In this document: positions 55,999 to 64,000 of the stretch, in pieces
Numbering within the stretch: the stretch's first letter is position 1
Layout of the letters: every line of letters begins with the position of its first letter
Assembly: GCA_938006335.1 (NCBI GenBank)
Contig: CALLMF010000029.1
Coordinates: forward strand, 1-64,000
Direction of reading: 5' to 3'
Length of the DNA: 64,000 bases
From: an uncultured Granulosicoccaceae bacterium
GTDB taxonomy: Bacteria; Pseudomonadota; Gammaproteobacteria; Granulosicoccales; Granulosicoccaceae
Translations under genes and position numbers: made by a program
The notes under the pieces: model-generated
Database searches by the model: none
Seen by the model: only the letters and a program-made list of their open reading frames with translations
Told to the model about the DNA's origin: nothing

Positions 55999-57209
55999 GT
56001 CGCACGCCCATAAAGATAGACAACCGTCAGGCGCGACGTCTGTGGCTGAGTGGCAACGGCCTCATGCAACCACCGTCAGGAGACTCTCGCCACGCGGCCA
56101 TCGCCGCCACCGTGGGCGAACTTGGCATGGTGCAGCTGGATCCCCTGGCACCGGTTGCACGAGCCCACCATCACATCCTGTGGACTCGCCATAGCGGCTA
56201 TCGGCCCAGGCACTACGACACGCTGATGCAACGCCGCCGCAGTGTCTTCGAACACTTCACACACGATGCGGCCATCCTGCCAATACAACTCTGGCCCGTA
56301 TGGGCCCGTGCCCGGGAGCGGCGGGCTGCACGTTACGCTCGCGGGGAGTTCGGGCGCCAGATGCCAGACGATCGCACCCGCGAGCAGCTGCTGGAACGCA
56401 TCGCGGCCAAAGGCCCTGTGAGCTCACGCGATTTCGACGGCACTGCAGACCGCTCGAAACATGCATGGATGCGCCCTCCCCACAAGCTGCTCTTGGAGCA
56501 CCTGTGGTTACAAGGACGGTTGGCGGTCAGTCATCGAAAACGCTTTCACAAATTCTACGATCTGGCGGAGCGCGTCATACCCGAAGACATCCGCAATACC
56601 GTCATTCCCGAGAGCGAGCAGACCAATCAGTTATGCCGCATGGCCCTTGATCGCATGGGGATGTGTACCACCGGCGAGCTACAGGGGTTCTGGGACACCT
56701 GCACACGCACCGAGGTCAACCACTGGATTGAACAATCCAGCGACCAGTGGATACCGGTGACAGTGGAAAACACAGACGGTTCATGGCAGGACGCTTTCGC
56801 CCCTGTCGACATTGAAGCCAGACTTGAAGCCCTTCCCGAAGGCACATCCAGAGTGCGCATACTCAATCCTTTTGATCCTGCGGTCCGCGACCGCAAAAGA
56901 ATCGAGCGTCTCTTCGCATTCGTCTTTCGCATCGAAATCTATGTGCCTGCTGCCAAACGGCGCTATGGCTACTACGTTTTCCCCGTACTGCAAGGGGACC
57001 GATTCATTGGCCGCATCGAAGTGCGTGCCGACAAGGATGCCGACTGTCTGCAGGTGCTCAACTGGTGGCCAGAGCCGGGCACGAGCATGAGTCGTCAGCG
57101 CACACAACGCCTGCAGGCCGAGATCCATCGACTGGCAGGATTGGCGGGAGTCTCAGCGACAGTACCGCTGTCACAAATTTTCAGCACGGGATCTTGCGTG
57201 CCGTCCTGA
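55995..57209 (+). CDS. ycaQ: YcaQ-family DNA glycosylase (winged helix)
   Basis: The 404-residue protein has the YcaQ layout: an N-terminal helical segment with VGELGMVQLDPLAPVARAHHH, which holds the catalytic QLD-type motif, then winged-helix repeats and a C-terminal beta-rich region. YcaQ/AlkX unhooks interstrand DNA crosslinks. The start is a GTG that overlaps the ybbP stop (GTGA, 55995-55998), a coupling not expected from function. Confidence 0.88.
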   Translation: MSRTPIKIDNRQARRLWLSGNGLMQPPSGDSRHAAIAATVGELGMVQLDPLAPVARAHHHILWTRHSGYRPRHYDTLMQRRRSVFEHFTHDAAILPIQLWPVWARARERRAARYARGEFGRQMPDDRTREQLLERIAAKGPVSSRDFDGTADRSKHAWMRPPHKLLLEHLWLQGRLAVSHRKRFHKFYDLAERVIPEDIRNTVIPESEQTNQLCRMALDRMGMCTTGELQGFWDTCTRTEVNHWIEQSSDQWIPVTVENTDGSWQDAFAPVDIEARLEALPEGTSRVRILNPFDPAVRDRKRIERLFAFVFRIEIYVPAAKRRYGYYVFPVLQGDRFIGRIEVRADKDADCLQVLNWWPEPGTSMSRQRTQRLQAEIHRLAGLAGVSATVPLSQIFSTGSCVPS

Positions 57210-57327
57210 CGGCGAAGGTTCCACCCAGAATTCATGAACTGCCGCCCAAATTGACACTATTTACCTGCTAGTCAGCGTCACCACTGCTGTGACTCGACGT
57301 AGGCTTCGCGGCTCAAGAATTCATCGG

Positions 57328-60189
57328 ATGGAACAGCGTATGCGCCGTATGTGGCTCTCACAGCTCAGTCGCCGTCGCCTTGCGGCAAGCTCACTGACTA
57401 CCGCCTGCACAGTACTCTCGGCAGTAGTCCCGGGCTCCGCATTGGCGGCGAATTTTTCTGTACTTACTGAAGCAGGCTTGCGAGACGCCTTGCTGACGGC
57501 AGAAAGCAACGGCGAGGCGGACACGATCTCGCTTGGCGGCAATGCATACAGCCTGACGTCGACGCTCGACTACACCGCTGAAGCCGGATTGCCGCTGACG
57601 ATAGAAAACGGAAGCTTGTCGGGATCCTCGGCTTTCAGACTCCTGAGGGTGTTGTCGCCTGACAATCAGAACGCGTATCAGGTCAACGTCGACTCTGTCA
57701 CTTTCGAGGGCGGCCTTTTCGAACAGGACGTCGACGGTACTGATGGGCTGGGTGGCGCTGCCATCTACAGCGACGGGGTTGCACTCTCACTGAGCAACTC
57801 GGTGTTCATCAACAACGCCGTTGTTGGCTCAACGGGAACAGGCGGCGCTGTCTTGACGCGCAATGCCTCGGTGACCATCAGTTCGTCCCGCTTCACAAAC
57901 AACACTGCCAACCGCGGCGGTGCCGTGGCGGCGTTCGCACAACCGGCCCGATCGGCAATCAGCAGCTCTTCATTCTCGGGTAACTCTGCCGGCTCGCTCG
58001 GTGGTGCCATCTGGACACGGGACGGCATGGACGTCACGCTCTCCACCTTCAGCGACAACACCGCTAACACGGGCGGTGGCGCCATTTACTCGCAGCCACT
58101 AGGCTCTGACGATGACGTGAATCTCGTCAGAAACACCTTCGCCGACAACCGCGCAACCAACATCGGTAGCGCGATCTACTTTGTTGGAACGTCTGTCAGG
58201 CCATCGCTGTCGTCCAACCTGATCGTTGGCAACGACACGCCCATCAACTGCGCCGAGGTCAATGTCGGCCGGGCCGTGTTTCTCGGCGACAGCAACAACA
58301 TCAGTGATGACGACAGCTGCGGCCAGGCCACCATCGACAGTGCGTCACTGTTCGATACGGGTGCACTCGAAAGCAATGCCAACTCAGCGCCAGCACAGTT
58401 CATCGCGTTGCAGGCGGGAACTTCGGCAATCGACACCGGCGGAGCCGTGGGCGGCGACGCTTTCTGTAGCGACAACGCCACAGGCCTGAACGGCGTCGAG
58501 GCAGTCGAATTCTGCGACGTGGGTGCCTTTGAATTCCTCGCTCCTGCCATTGACTCCGACGAAGACGGAATCACTGACGACGAAGACAACTGCCCGAGTG
58601 TTCCGAATTCCGGACAGGACGATCTTGATGAAGATGGCCTCGGCGACGTCTGCGACGACTCGGACGATGACGGTGTGCTAGATGCCGACGATGCTTTTCC
58701 GTTCGATCCGAGCGAAACTGCGGACACCGACTCCGATGGTATCGGCGACAACAACGACAACTGCGCGGCTATCGCGAACTCCGATCAGCTCGACACCGAC
58801 CAGGACGGAAACGGCAACGTCTGTGATGACGACGATGACAATGACGGCGTTGTTGACGCACAGGATCGCTTTCCGCTCGACAGCACCGAGTCGGTAGACA
58901 CCGACGGTGATGGCACCGGCAACAACGCCGATACCGACGACGACAACGACGGCACCCCGGATGTTGATGATGCCTTCCCGCTGGATGCCAACGAAGCCAG
59001 TGACGGCGATGGCGACGGTGTAGGCGACAACGGCGACAACTGCCCGACCGATGCAAACCCGGACCAGAACGACACTGATGACGATGGTCTCGGCGACGCG
59101 TGCGACGACGTCATCGGTGAAGACACCGATGGCGACGGCATTCCCAACGGCGACGACAACTGCCCGACCATTATGAATTCGGATCAAAACGATACGGATG
59201 GTGACGGCCAGGGCAACGTCTGTGACCTGGATGACGATAACGACGGCACACCGGACGCAACAGATGCCTTTCCGCTGGATGCCAACGAATCCAGTGACGG
59301 CGATGGCGACGGTATCGGCGACAACGGCGACAATTGCCCGGTCGACGCGAACGCCAACCAGTCCGATGTTGACGATGATGGCATCGGTGACGCCTGCGAC
59401 GATGTCAATGGCAACGACACCGATGGCGACGGCGTTCCCAACAACGACGACAACTGCCCGGCGATCGCAAATACGGATCAGAACGACACCGACAGTGACG
59501 GTCAAGGCAACGTCTGCGACCTTGATGACGACAATGACGGCATCCCGGACGCAACGGATGCCTTTCCGCTGGATGCCAACGAATCCAGTGACGGCGATGG
59601 CGACGGTGTAGGCGACAACGGGGACAACTGCCCGGTCGATGCGAACCCCAGCCAATCTGACGTTGATGGTGACGGGATCGGTGACGCCTGTGACGATGTC
59701 AACGACAACGAGACCGGTGATGACATCCGGACTGACGTCGTGGATGCTGCCAACGATCTGGATGTCGTCATTGCCGGCGCCAACCGTGGCGGGAAACGCA
59801 TATTGGGCGCCGCAGCGCGGTATCTGGATCTCGCGGTCAATAGCCGCAACTGGTCATCCGAGAGCACACTCAAGAAGAACCGTGGCAGGGCTGTGTTCTT
59901 CTGGGTTAGCCGTGCACTGTTCAAGATCGAGCTGATTGCGGATCGTCGCAACATCAGCAACAGACTGCGCGCCACGCTCGATGGGATCAGCAATCAGTTG
60001 CTGGACAGCATGAGGCTAGTGGCAACGAATCAAATTTCCGCAGCACAGGCTGCAGGCGGCTCGTCATCACGGATCGATCACGCGCTGTCGGCACTGGCTC
60101 AAGGCGACAACTGGCGTAGCCGGGACGCACTGCGTAATGCCACACTGCGGTACCGATACGCATGGATCCTGGCATCCCAGGCGTACTAG
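57328..60189 (+). CDS. Secreted beta-helix protein with thrombospondin type 3 calcium-binding repeats
   Basis: The protein is about 953 residues from the ATG at 57328; a GTG at 57289 is an alternative. It has a long-n-region signal (LAASSLTTACTVLSAVVPGSALA, cleavage near 40). A right-handed beta-helix-like region (about 50-390, Asn/Ser/Gly-rich with GGAVL- and GGAI-type turns) follows. Thrombospondin type 3 repeats (about 410-810, DxDxDGxxD with paired cysteines, as in DNCP) bind calcium. The C-terminus (about 815-953) is helical with no known motif. It is probably a surface or matrix adhesin. A DNA repeat of 294 bp underlies the calcium-binding part, and a terminator follows. Confidence 0.9.
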   Translation: MEQRMRRMWLSQLSRRRLAASSLTTACTVLSAVVPGSALAANFSVLTEAGLRDALLTAESNGEADTISLGGNAYSLTSTLDYTAEAGLPLTIENGSLSGSSAFRLLRVLSPDNQNAYQVNVDSVTFEGGLFEQDVDGTDGLGGAAIYSDGVALSLSNSVFINNAVVGSTGTGGAVLTRNASVTISSSRFTNNTANRGGAVAAFAQPARSAISSSSFSGNSAGSLGGAIWTRDGMDVTLSTFSDNTANTGGGAIYSQPLGSDDDVNLVRNTFADNRATNIGSAIYFVGTSVRPSLSSNLIVGNDTPINCAEVNVGRAVFLGDSNNISDDDSCGQATIDSASLFDTGALESNANSAPAQFIALQAGTSAIDTGGAVGGDAFCSDNATGLNGVEAVEFCDVGAFEFLAPAIDSDEDGITDDEDNCPSVPNSGQDDLDEDGLGDVCDDSDDDGVLDADDAFPFDPSETADTDSDGIGDNNDNCAAIANSDQLDTDQDGNGNVCDDDDDNDGVVDAQDRFPLDSTESVDTDGDGTGNNADTDDDNDGTPDVDDAFPLDANEASDGDGDGVGDNGDNCPTDANPDQNDTDDDGLGDACDDVIGEDTDGDGIPNGDDNCPTIMNSDQNDTDGDGQGNVCDLDDDNDGTPDATDAFPLDANESSDGDGDGIGDNGDNCPVDANANQSDVDDDGIGDACDDVNGNDTDGDGVPNNDDNCPAIANTDQNDTDSDGQGNVCDLDDDNDGIPDATDAFPLDANESSDGDGDGVGDNGDNCPVDANPSQSDVDGDGIGDACDDVNDNETGDDIRTDVVDAANDLDVVIAGANRGGKRILGAAARYLDLAVNSRNWSSESTLKKNRGRAVFFWVSRALFKIELIADRRNISNRLRATLDGISNQLLDSMRLVATNQISAAQAAGGSSSRIDHALSALAQGDNWRSRDALRNATLRYRYAWILASQAY
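58969..59709 (+). repeat. Tandem 294-bp coding repeat in the calcium-binding region
   Basis: The units start at 58969, 59263 and 59557, each beginning with GATGCCTT and then CCGCTGGATGCCAACGAA. The period is exactly 294 bp (98 codons) and the sequence is nearly identical in long stretches. The last unit is partial, about 153 bp. The structure suggests recent duplication and a risk of slippage. Confidence 0.9.
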
Positions 60190-60215
60190 ATCAAAGCGCT
60201 TCGATCTGACCACGG

Positions 60216-60243
60216 AAAGCCGCCCCACAAGGGCGGCTTTTTT
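60216..60243 (+). terminator. Rho-independent terminator after the beta-helix/TSP3 gene
   Basis: AAAGCCGCCC pairs with GGGCGGCTTT (60231-60240) around the loop CACAA, followed by T residues. Confidence 0.92.
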
Positions 60244-60311
60244 GTGGGTCAGAATAATCAACGAGGAGATTCTGAGTAGACTGAACAGAACTCAACTGAA
60301 AGGCACGACTC

Positions 60312-60599
60312 ATGAGCGCCTACGCGATAGTGCAAGTGGATGTAAACGACCCGTCGGAGTACGCCAGGTACGCTGAACTCGCCGGCCCAGCCGTTGCAAA
60401 GTATGGCGGTACCTTTCTGGCACGCGGCGGGCAAGTGGAAGTCATGGAAGGTACGACTCGCGCGCGCTGCGTCATCGTCCAGTTTCCCGACATGCAGACG
60501 GCGCAAACGTTCTATCACAGCCCCGAGTATCAGGAAGCGCTGTCTTATGCGCTACCGAGTTCCGACAGGGACTACAAATTTGTAGAGGGTGTTGATTGA
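60312..60599 (+). CDS. DUF1330 family protein
   Basis: The 95-residue product starts MSAYAIVQVDVNDPSEYARY, typical of DUF1330, with the conserved FLARGG and VIVQFPDMQTAQTFYHSPEYQ. This is a ferredoxin-like dimer fold with no established function. It lies just upstream of a Gfo/Idh/MocA gene (14 bp), so the two may be co-transcribed. Confidence 0.9.
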   Translation: MSAYAIVQVDVNDPSEYARYAELAGPAVAKYGGTFLARGGQVEVMEGTTRARCVIVQFPDMQTAQTFYHSPEYQEALSYALPSSDRDYKFVEGVD

Positions 60600-60612
60600 C
60601 GATCATCGGGAT

Positions 60613-61668
60613 ATGAGCACTCCCGAATCGGCCGACCCCAATGGCCCACCGATCGGTATCGCGCTGATCGGCGCTGGCATGATCGCACCACGGCACATCG
60701 CTGCCTTGTCGGAAATTCAGCCGCGCGCCAGACTGGTGAGTGTCGTATCCAGACACCCAGAGCGGGCCCGCACACTCGCAACACACTACGACGGCCCTGC
60801 TCCGGTGTTTACCAGCGAGCTTGCGTCGGTGGCAGAAGATCCCGGCATTCAGATGGTCATCGTGGCCACACCGCCGCATGTTCGGACTGAACTGATCAAG
60901 ACGCTTGCACATGAAGGCAAGCACATCCTTCTGGAAAAACCCGTGGCGCGCACGCTCGACGAAGCCCGCGAGGTCGTCGATATCTGCGAGCAGGCCGATT
61001 GCATGCTCGGCGTGCTGTTCCAGCATCAGATGCGCGCCACGACGGTAGAGGCCAGACGACTGCTGGCAAGCGGTGCGACCGGCAAGCCCGGTCTTGTGGA
61101 AATCGCCGTACCCATCTGGCGAGAGCAGTCGTACTACGACGAACTCGGGCGCGGCACCTACGCCCGCGATGGCGGCGGCGTGATGATCACCCAGGCCATC
61201 CACGCCATGAACCTCACCTTGAGCCTCGCGGGCCCGGTCTCCAGCGTGCAAGCGATGACGGCGACCACACCGCTGCATCAGATGGAAGCGGAGGACTATG
61301 TCGTGGCCGGATTGCGTTTCAAGTCAGGTGTGATCGGTTCGATGGTGGCAAGCACTGCCACCTACCCTCATGGCCGCGAGACCATCACGCTGCACTGCGA
61401 GCACGCCTCACTGGTATTGAGTGCGGAAACCCTCGAGATCTCGTGGCGCGATGGGCGTCGCGAACACTACCCGCAAACGTCCAAGCCGCAAGCCAGCGCG
61501 AGCACACCCAAGCACCTGTGGCACCAGACGGTCATGGAGGACTTCATTGACGCCATACGCCAGCGCAGGGATCCAATGGTGACAGGGCGGGACGCGCTGG
61601 AGGTCCATCAATTGATCGATGCGATAGAGACATCATCCAGAGAGGCACGGCAGGTCAGTCTGCCTTAA
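60613..61668 (+). CDS. Gfo/Idh/MocA-family oxidoreductase (second copy)
   Basis: The 351-residue protein has a Rossmann start (IGIALIGAGMIAPRHIAAL), EKP catalytic motif (ILLEKPVARTL) and a C-terminal domain with TYARDGGGVMITQAIHAMNL and the HLWHQTVMEDFIDAI end. It is probably a sugar or cyclitol dehydrogenase. The ATG at 60613 is chosen over a frame from 60589. Its end overlaps the convergent helicase gene by 14 bp. Confidence 0.9.
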   Translation: MSTPESADPNGPPIGIALIGAGMIAPRHIAALSEIQPRARLVSVVSRHPERARTLATHYDGPAPVFTSELASVAEDPGIQMVIVATPPHVRTELIKTLAHEGKHILLEKPVARTLDEAREVVDICEQADCMLGVLFQHQMRATTVEARRLLASGATGKPGLVEIAVPIWREQSYYDELGRGTYARDGGGVMITQAIHAMNLTLSLAGPVSSVQAMTATTPLHQMEAEDYVVAGLRFKSGVIGSMVASTATYPHGRETITLHCEHASLVLSAETLEISWRDGRREHYPQTSKPQASASTPKHLWHQTVMEDFIDAIRQRRDPMVTGRDALEVHQLIDAIETSSREARQVSLP

Positions 61669-64000
61669 CGGCGCTCACCCTCACTTCCCGCCATCCGCGC
61701 ACCATCGGGAACCACAGCCCGACCTTCACACGCCGGTCGGGCTCACGTTGCTGTGCCACGCGTGCGTAGCCTTCAAGCTGATAGCGATAGCGCTCGACCT
61801 CGGTATCCAGGAAGGTATCGAGACCTCCGCCCTCATGCGAGCCTGTCTTGTAATCGACGATCCAGCGCACGCCGTTCTCATCGAGAAAACTCCGATCGAT
61901 GATGAAACGCTCGACCCGCGTGATGACACCATCAACCACGGTCGGCACCGACAAGGGCCACTCGCTGCGAGCCTCCGTGTGTGGCTGTAATGTCCACCGG
62001 CCGCGCTCGTCGTCGAGCGTATTGGCGATACCGCGAGCCACTCTGCCAGCTGCCGTATCAAGGTCAGCTTCAGTCACACCCAGGGTCAGTAGCTGCCGGG
62101 AGATACGGTCAAGATCGTCAGCGCCCGGTGGCTTGCGTGACGCCTCGGGCATGTCTGCCAAACGCTGCAGTTCGCGGTGAACGACGGTACCGACGTCTCG
62201 TGCCGTGCTGCCCTGCCAGTCATAGACGACGGGCTCGACGTCGATCTTGGCAGGCGGCGGGCGCTGCCAGTCAAACACCTGCAAATCAGGTAACGACCAG
62301 TCAGTGACGATACGCTCGAGCGATTGAACTGCAACCACCGGCCCATACGGCTTCGCAGCTGCGGGTTCGGGCGTCACATCGTCAGCACCACCGATCACAT
62401 CCTCGTCAGCCGAAGGCGGCGGTGCCGTTGTCGCCCGCAGACTCGACCAGCACGGCCCGATCAGACTACCTCGAGTGGCGTCACGCCATTCGCCATCCTG
62501 CTCGCTGAGTGTCGCCACCAGATGCAGCTGGCGCCGGGCACGGGTACAGGCGACATACAGCAGTCGCAACTGCTCGGCAGCCGAGGCGTCACGACGGTAC
62601 TGATGCAACAGCCGACCGATACGGCTGCGCCTGTTATCCGGCGTATGCGGCGCATCGATCGGCGCCAGCAACAAGCGCCGTCCTCCATCCTTGTGACCAC
62701 ACTCATACCAGTCGAGCAACCGCGGCTTGTCGCTTTGACCCTGCTGGGCAACGCGCGGAAGAATCACGGTATCGAACTCAAGACCCTTGCTCTTGTGCAG
62801 GGTCATGATCTGCACGCGCTCCGCGTCGGGCCGCGTGTCACCTTCCGCATACAAGCGCTCGAGAGCGTCCTTCACCGTCGCGCGTTGCCACAATCCGTTC
62901 TCACGCTCGAGTTCAGACAGACGTACGATGGCCTGCTCTGCCGCTGTCCGATCCACTCGATCACGGCAGAGACCAGGACCACCCAGGCGAAGCCACAAGG
63001 CCTCGACCCAGGGCATCAACGTCGAGCGTGGCCCACGGCGCAAAGCGGGCACAGCCTCTTCGGCAAACCGCTTCAAACGTTGCTGCCCATCGTCACTCAA
63101 ACGAGAGACACGAGACGCATCCTGCATGAGGTCTGACAGTGCGGGAGCCTTGTCTTCGTGGCACAAGGCATGAAGGTCGTTCAATGTCAGTCCACACAGC
63201 GGACCACGTAGCACGCTCAACCAGCTGATCCGGTCATGCGGATAGCGCAGCGCGAGCGCCAGCGCAGCAATGTCCTGAACCACCACACGATCACCCAGGG
63301 TCTCGAGCTCCACGGCTCGAAACGGAATGTTGAGGGCCTGCAGAGCATCGATCACGGCGGGCACATGACTGCGTGCTCGCACCAGGATACCGACCGACTC
63401 GCTGCCCTCGTTCAGTGCCTGTTGCACAAGCCCCGCCACATGCTCGCCCTCGGCCTGTTTATCGGCGGCGCTGTCCTTGGGCGCCTGACGGGCAGCAAGC
63501 ACATGCATGCAAACCGCTCCGTCGTCATGTCGGAATGCACTGGACGGCTCATAGACAACCGCACCGATGTCGGCCTGATTGGTTGTCGGAAACGCTTGCC
63601 CGACATGGGTGTTTACCCAGTCGATGACCTCGGGGCTGGAGCGAAAGTTGACCGACAATCGCAAGGGCTCCAGTGCCACCGGGCCGATACCGGATTCGCA
63701 AGCCTTGAGAAACAGCCCGACATCACCTTCACGAAACCGATAGATCGACTGCATGGGATCCCCCACGGCAAAGAAGGTGCGCCCATCGCCCGCTTCCCAA
63801 CCACCCAGCAATCGCTCGAACAATTCGAACTGTGGACGCGACGTGTCCTGGAATTCATCGACCAGCAAGTGCTTGATGCTCAGGTCCATACCCAGCGCAA
63901 GATCGGTGGGGTCTTCATCGGTGCCCAGTGCCAGCAGCGCGCGCATGGCGATCTCGGTGAAGTCCAGCGTGCCACGCTCGGCAAACACAACGTGCAACTC
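61655..64000 (-). CDS. AddA/RecB-like helicase-nuclease, N-terminal part outside the window
   Basis: The 782 or so residues present are the C-terminal two-thirds or so of a UvrD-type repair helicase. They start before motif II (LLVDEFQDTSRPQ) and include motif III-like AVGDPMQSIYRFREG, motif V (IMTLHKSKGLEFD) and motif VI (YVACTRARRQL). At the C-terminus is a PD-(D/E)xK nuclease with GTVVHRELQRLAD and VDYKTGSHEG. The Walker A region lies beyond the edge. With the nuclease fused to the helicase, it fits AddA of AddAB or a RecB-like relative. Partner genes are not visible. Confidence 0.9.
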   Translation of the reverse strand, partial: ELHVVFAERGTLDFTEIAMRALLALGTDEDPTDLALGMDLSIKHLLVDEFQDTSRPQFELFERLLGGWEAGDGRTFFAVGDPMQSIYRFREGDVGLFLKACESGIGPVALEPLRLSVNFRSSPEVIDWVNTHVGQAFPTTNQADIGAVVYEPSSAFRHDDGAVCMHVLAARQAPKDSAADKQAEGEHVAGLVQQALNEGSESVGILVRARSHVPAVIDALQALNIPFRAVELETLGDRVVVQDIAALALALRYPHDRISWLSVLRGPLCGLTLNDLHALCHEDKAPALSDLMQDASRVSRLSDDGQQRLKRFAEEAVPALRRGPRSTLMPWVEALWLRLGGPGLCRDRVDRTAAEQAIVRLSELERENGLWQRATVKDALERLYAEGDTRPDAERVQIMTLHKSKGLEFDTVILPRVAQQGQSDKPRLLDWYECGHKDGGRRLLLAPIDAPHTPDNRRSRIGRLLHQYRRDASAAEQLRLLYVACTRARRQLHLVATLSEQDGEWRDATRGSLIGPCWSSLRATTAPPPSADEDVIGGADDVTPEPAAAKPYGPVVAVQSLERIVTDWSLPDLQVFDWQRPPPAKIDVEPVVYDWQGSTARDVGTVVHRELQRLADMPEASRKPPGADDLDRISRQLLTLGVTEADLDTAAGRVARGIANTLDDERGRWTLQPHTEARSEWPLSVPTVVDGVITRVERFIIDRSFLDENGVRWIVDYKTGSHEGGGLDTFLDTEVERYRYQLEGYARVAQQREPDRRVKVGLWFPMVRGWREVRVSAVKAD

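Noticed and set aside
58678-59655. A 325-codon open frame on the minus strand across the thrombospondin repeats
   Set aside because: It is the mirror of a low-complexity Asp/Gly-rich coding repeat; the product is an artificial Val/Ile/Ala-rich repeat with the same 294-bp period.

Overview
The window is about 60% GC by eye and gene-dense, with no gene-free stretch longer than about 300 bases. It looks like a chromosomal segment of a gammaproteobacterium: ubiK and comM lie beside glnK-amtB (an arrangement I recall from Pseudomonas), and yaaA, ynjBCDF, yejABEF, ybbAP-like genes and a GlyGly-CTERM protease are also present. A sugar-uptake locus of rhizobial type and large secreted calcium-binding and protease proteins suggest a versatile marine or surface-associated heterotroph. 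That lifestyle and any genus (for example a Granulosicoccus-like lineage) are inference. I saw no tRNA, rRNA, CRISPR array, insertion sequence or phage gene.

Layout. 1-2.3 kb: a gene end, the remnant of an EamA transporter, comM and ubiK. 2.3-4.2 kb: nitrogen sensing and ammonium uptake (glnK-amtB) behind a sigma-54 promoter with two NtrC-type sites. 4.3-5.6 kb: yaaA and a DUF302 protein. 5.7-16.4 kb: a complete L-rhamnose locus with mutarotase, kinase, ABC importer (rhaSTPQ), DeoR regulator, bifunctional aldolase-dehydrogenase and isomerase. 16.4-20 kb: a metallo-beta-lactamase/beta-CASP protein, a YceI lipoprotein and a MATE exporter. 20-25.8 kb: poorly characterised genes, including a TerB/J-like pair, a coiled-coil membrane protein and a degenerate Fic-like protein coupled to a PLP dehydratase. 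26.9-31.2 kb: an RND efflux adaptor and pump. 31.2-35.5 kb: a ynjBCDF operon. 35.6-37 kb: a SASA-type esterase lipoprotein. 37.2-42.8 kb: yejABEF peptide importer. 42.9-46.3 kb: a Gfo/Idh/MocA oxidoreductase and a trypsin-like protease with four repeats and a sorting tail. 46.5-52.6 kb: one long minus-strand block of thiopurine/tellurite-type methyltransferase, tiny membrane protein, XpaC, TelA, SPFH-GYF protein, zinc-ribbon membrane protein and thioredoxin-like protein. 52.8-57.2 kb: ybbA-ybbP-ycaQ-like operon. 57.3-60.2 kb: a secreted beta-helix/thrombospondin-type-3 protein. 60.3-64 kb: DUF1330, a second Gfo/Idh/MocA protein and the end of an AddA-like helicase-nuclease.

The rhamnose genes form a self-contained pathway: RhaSTPQ imports the sugar, RhaM interconverts anomers, RhaI isomerises, RhaK phosphorylates, and RhaD cleaves and handles lactaldehyde, under a DeoR repressor that probably acts at repeats between the divergent units. 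The most interesting less-described parts are the tpm-XpaC-TelA-SPFH-zinc-ribbon block, which looks like an envelope or oxyanion stress module, and the coupled pair of proteins ending in degenerate J-like domains at 20.0-22.7 kb. Most starts follow the ATG that begins the conserved region; alternatives are noted.
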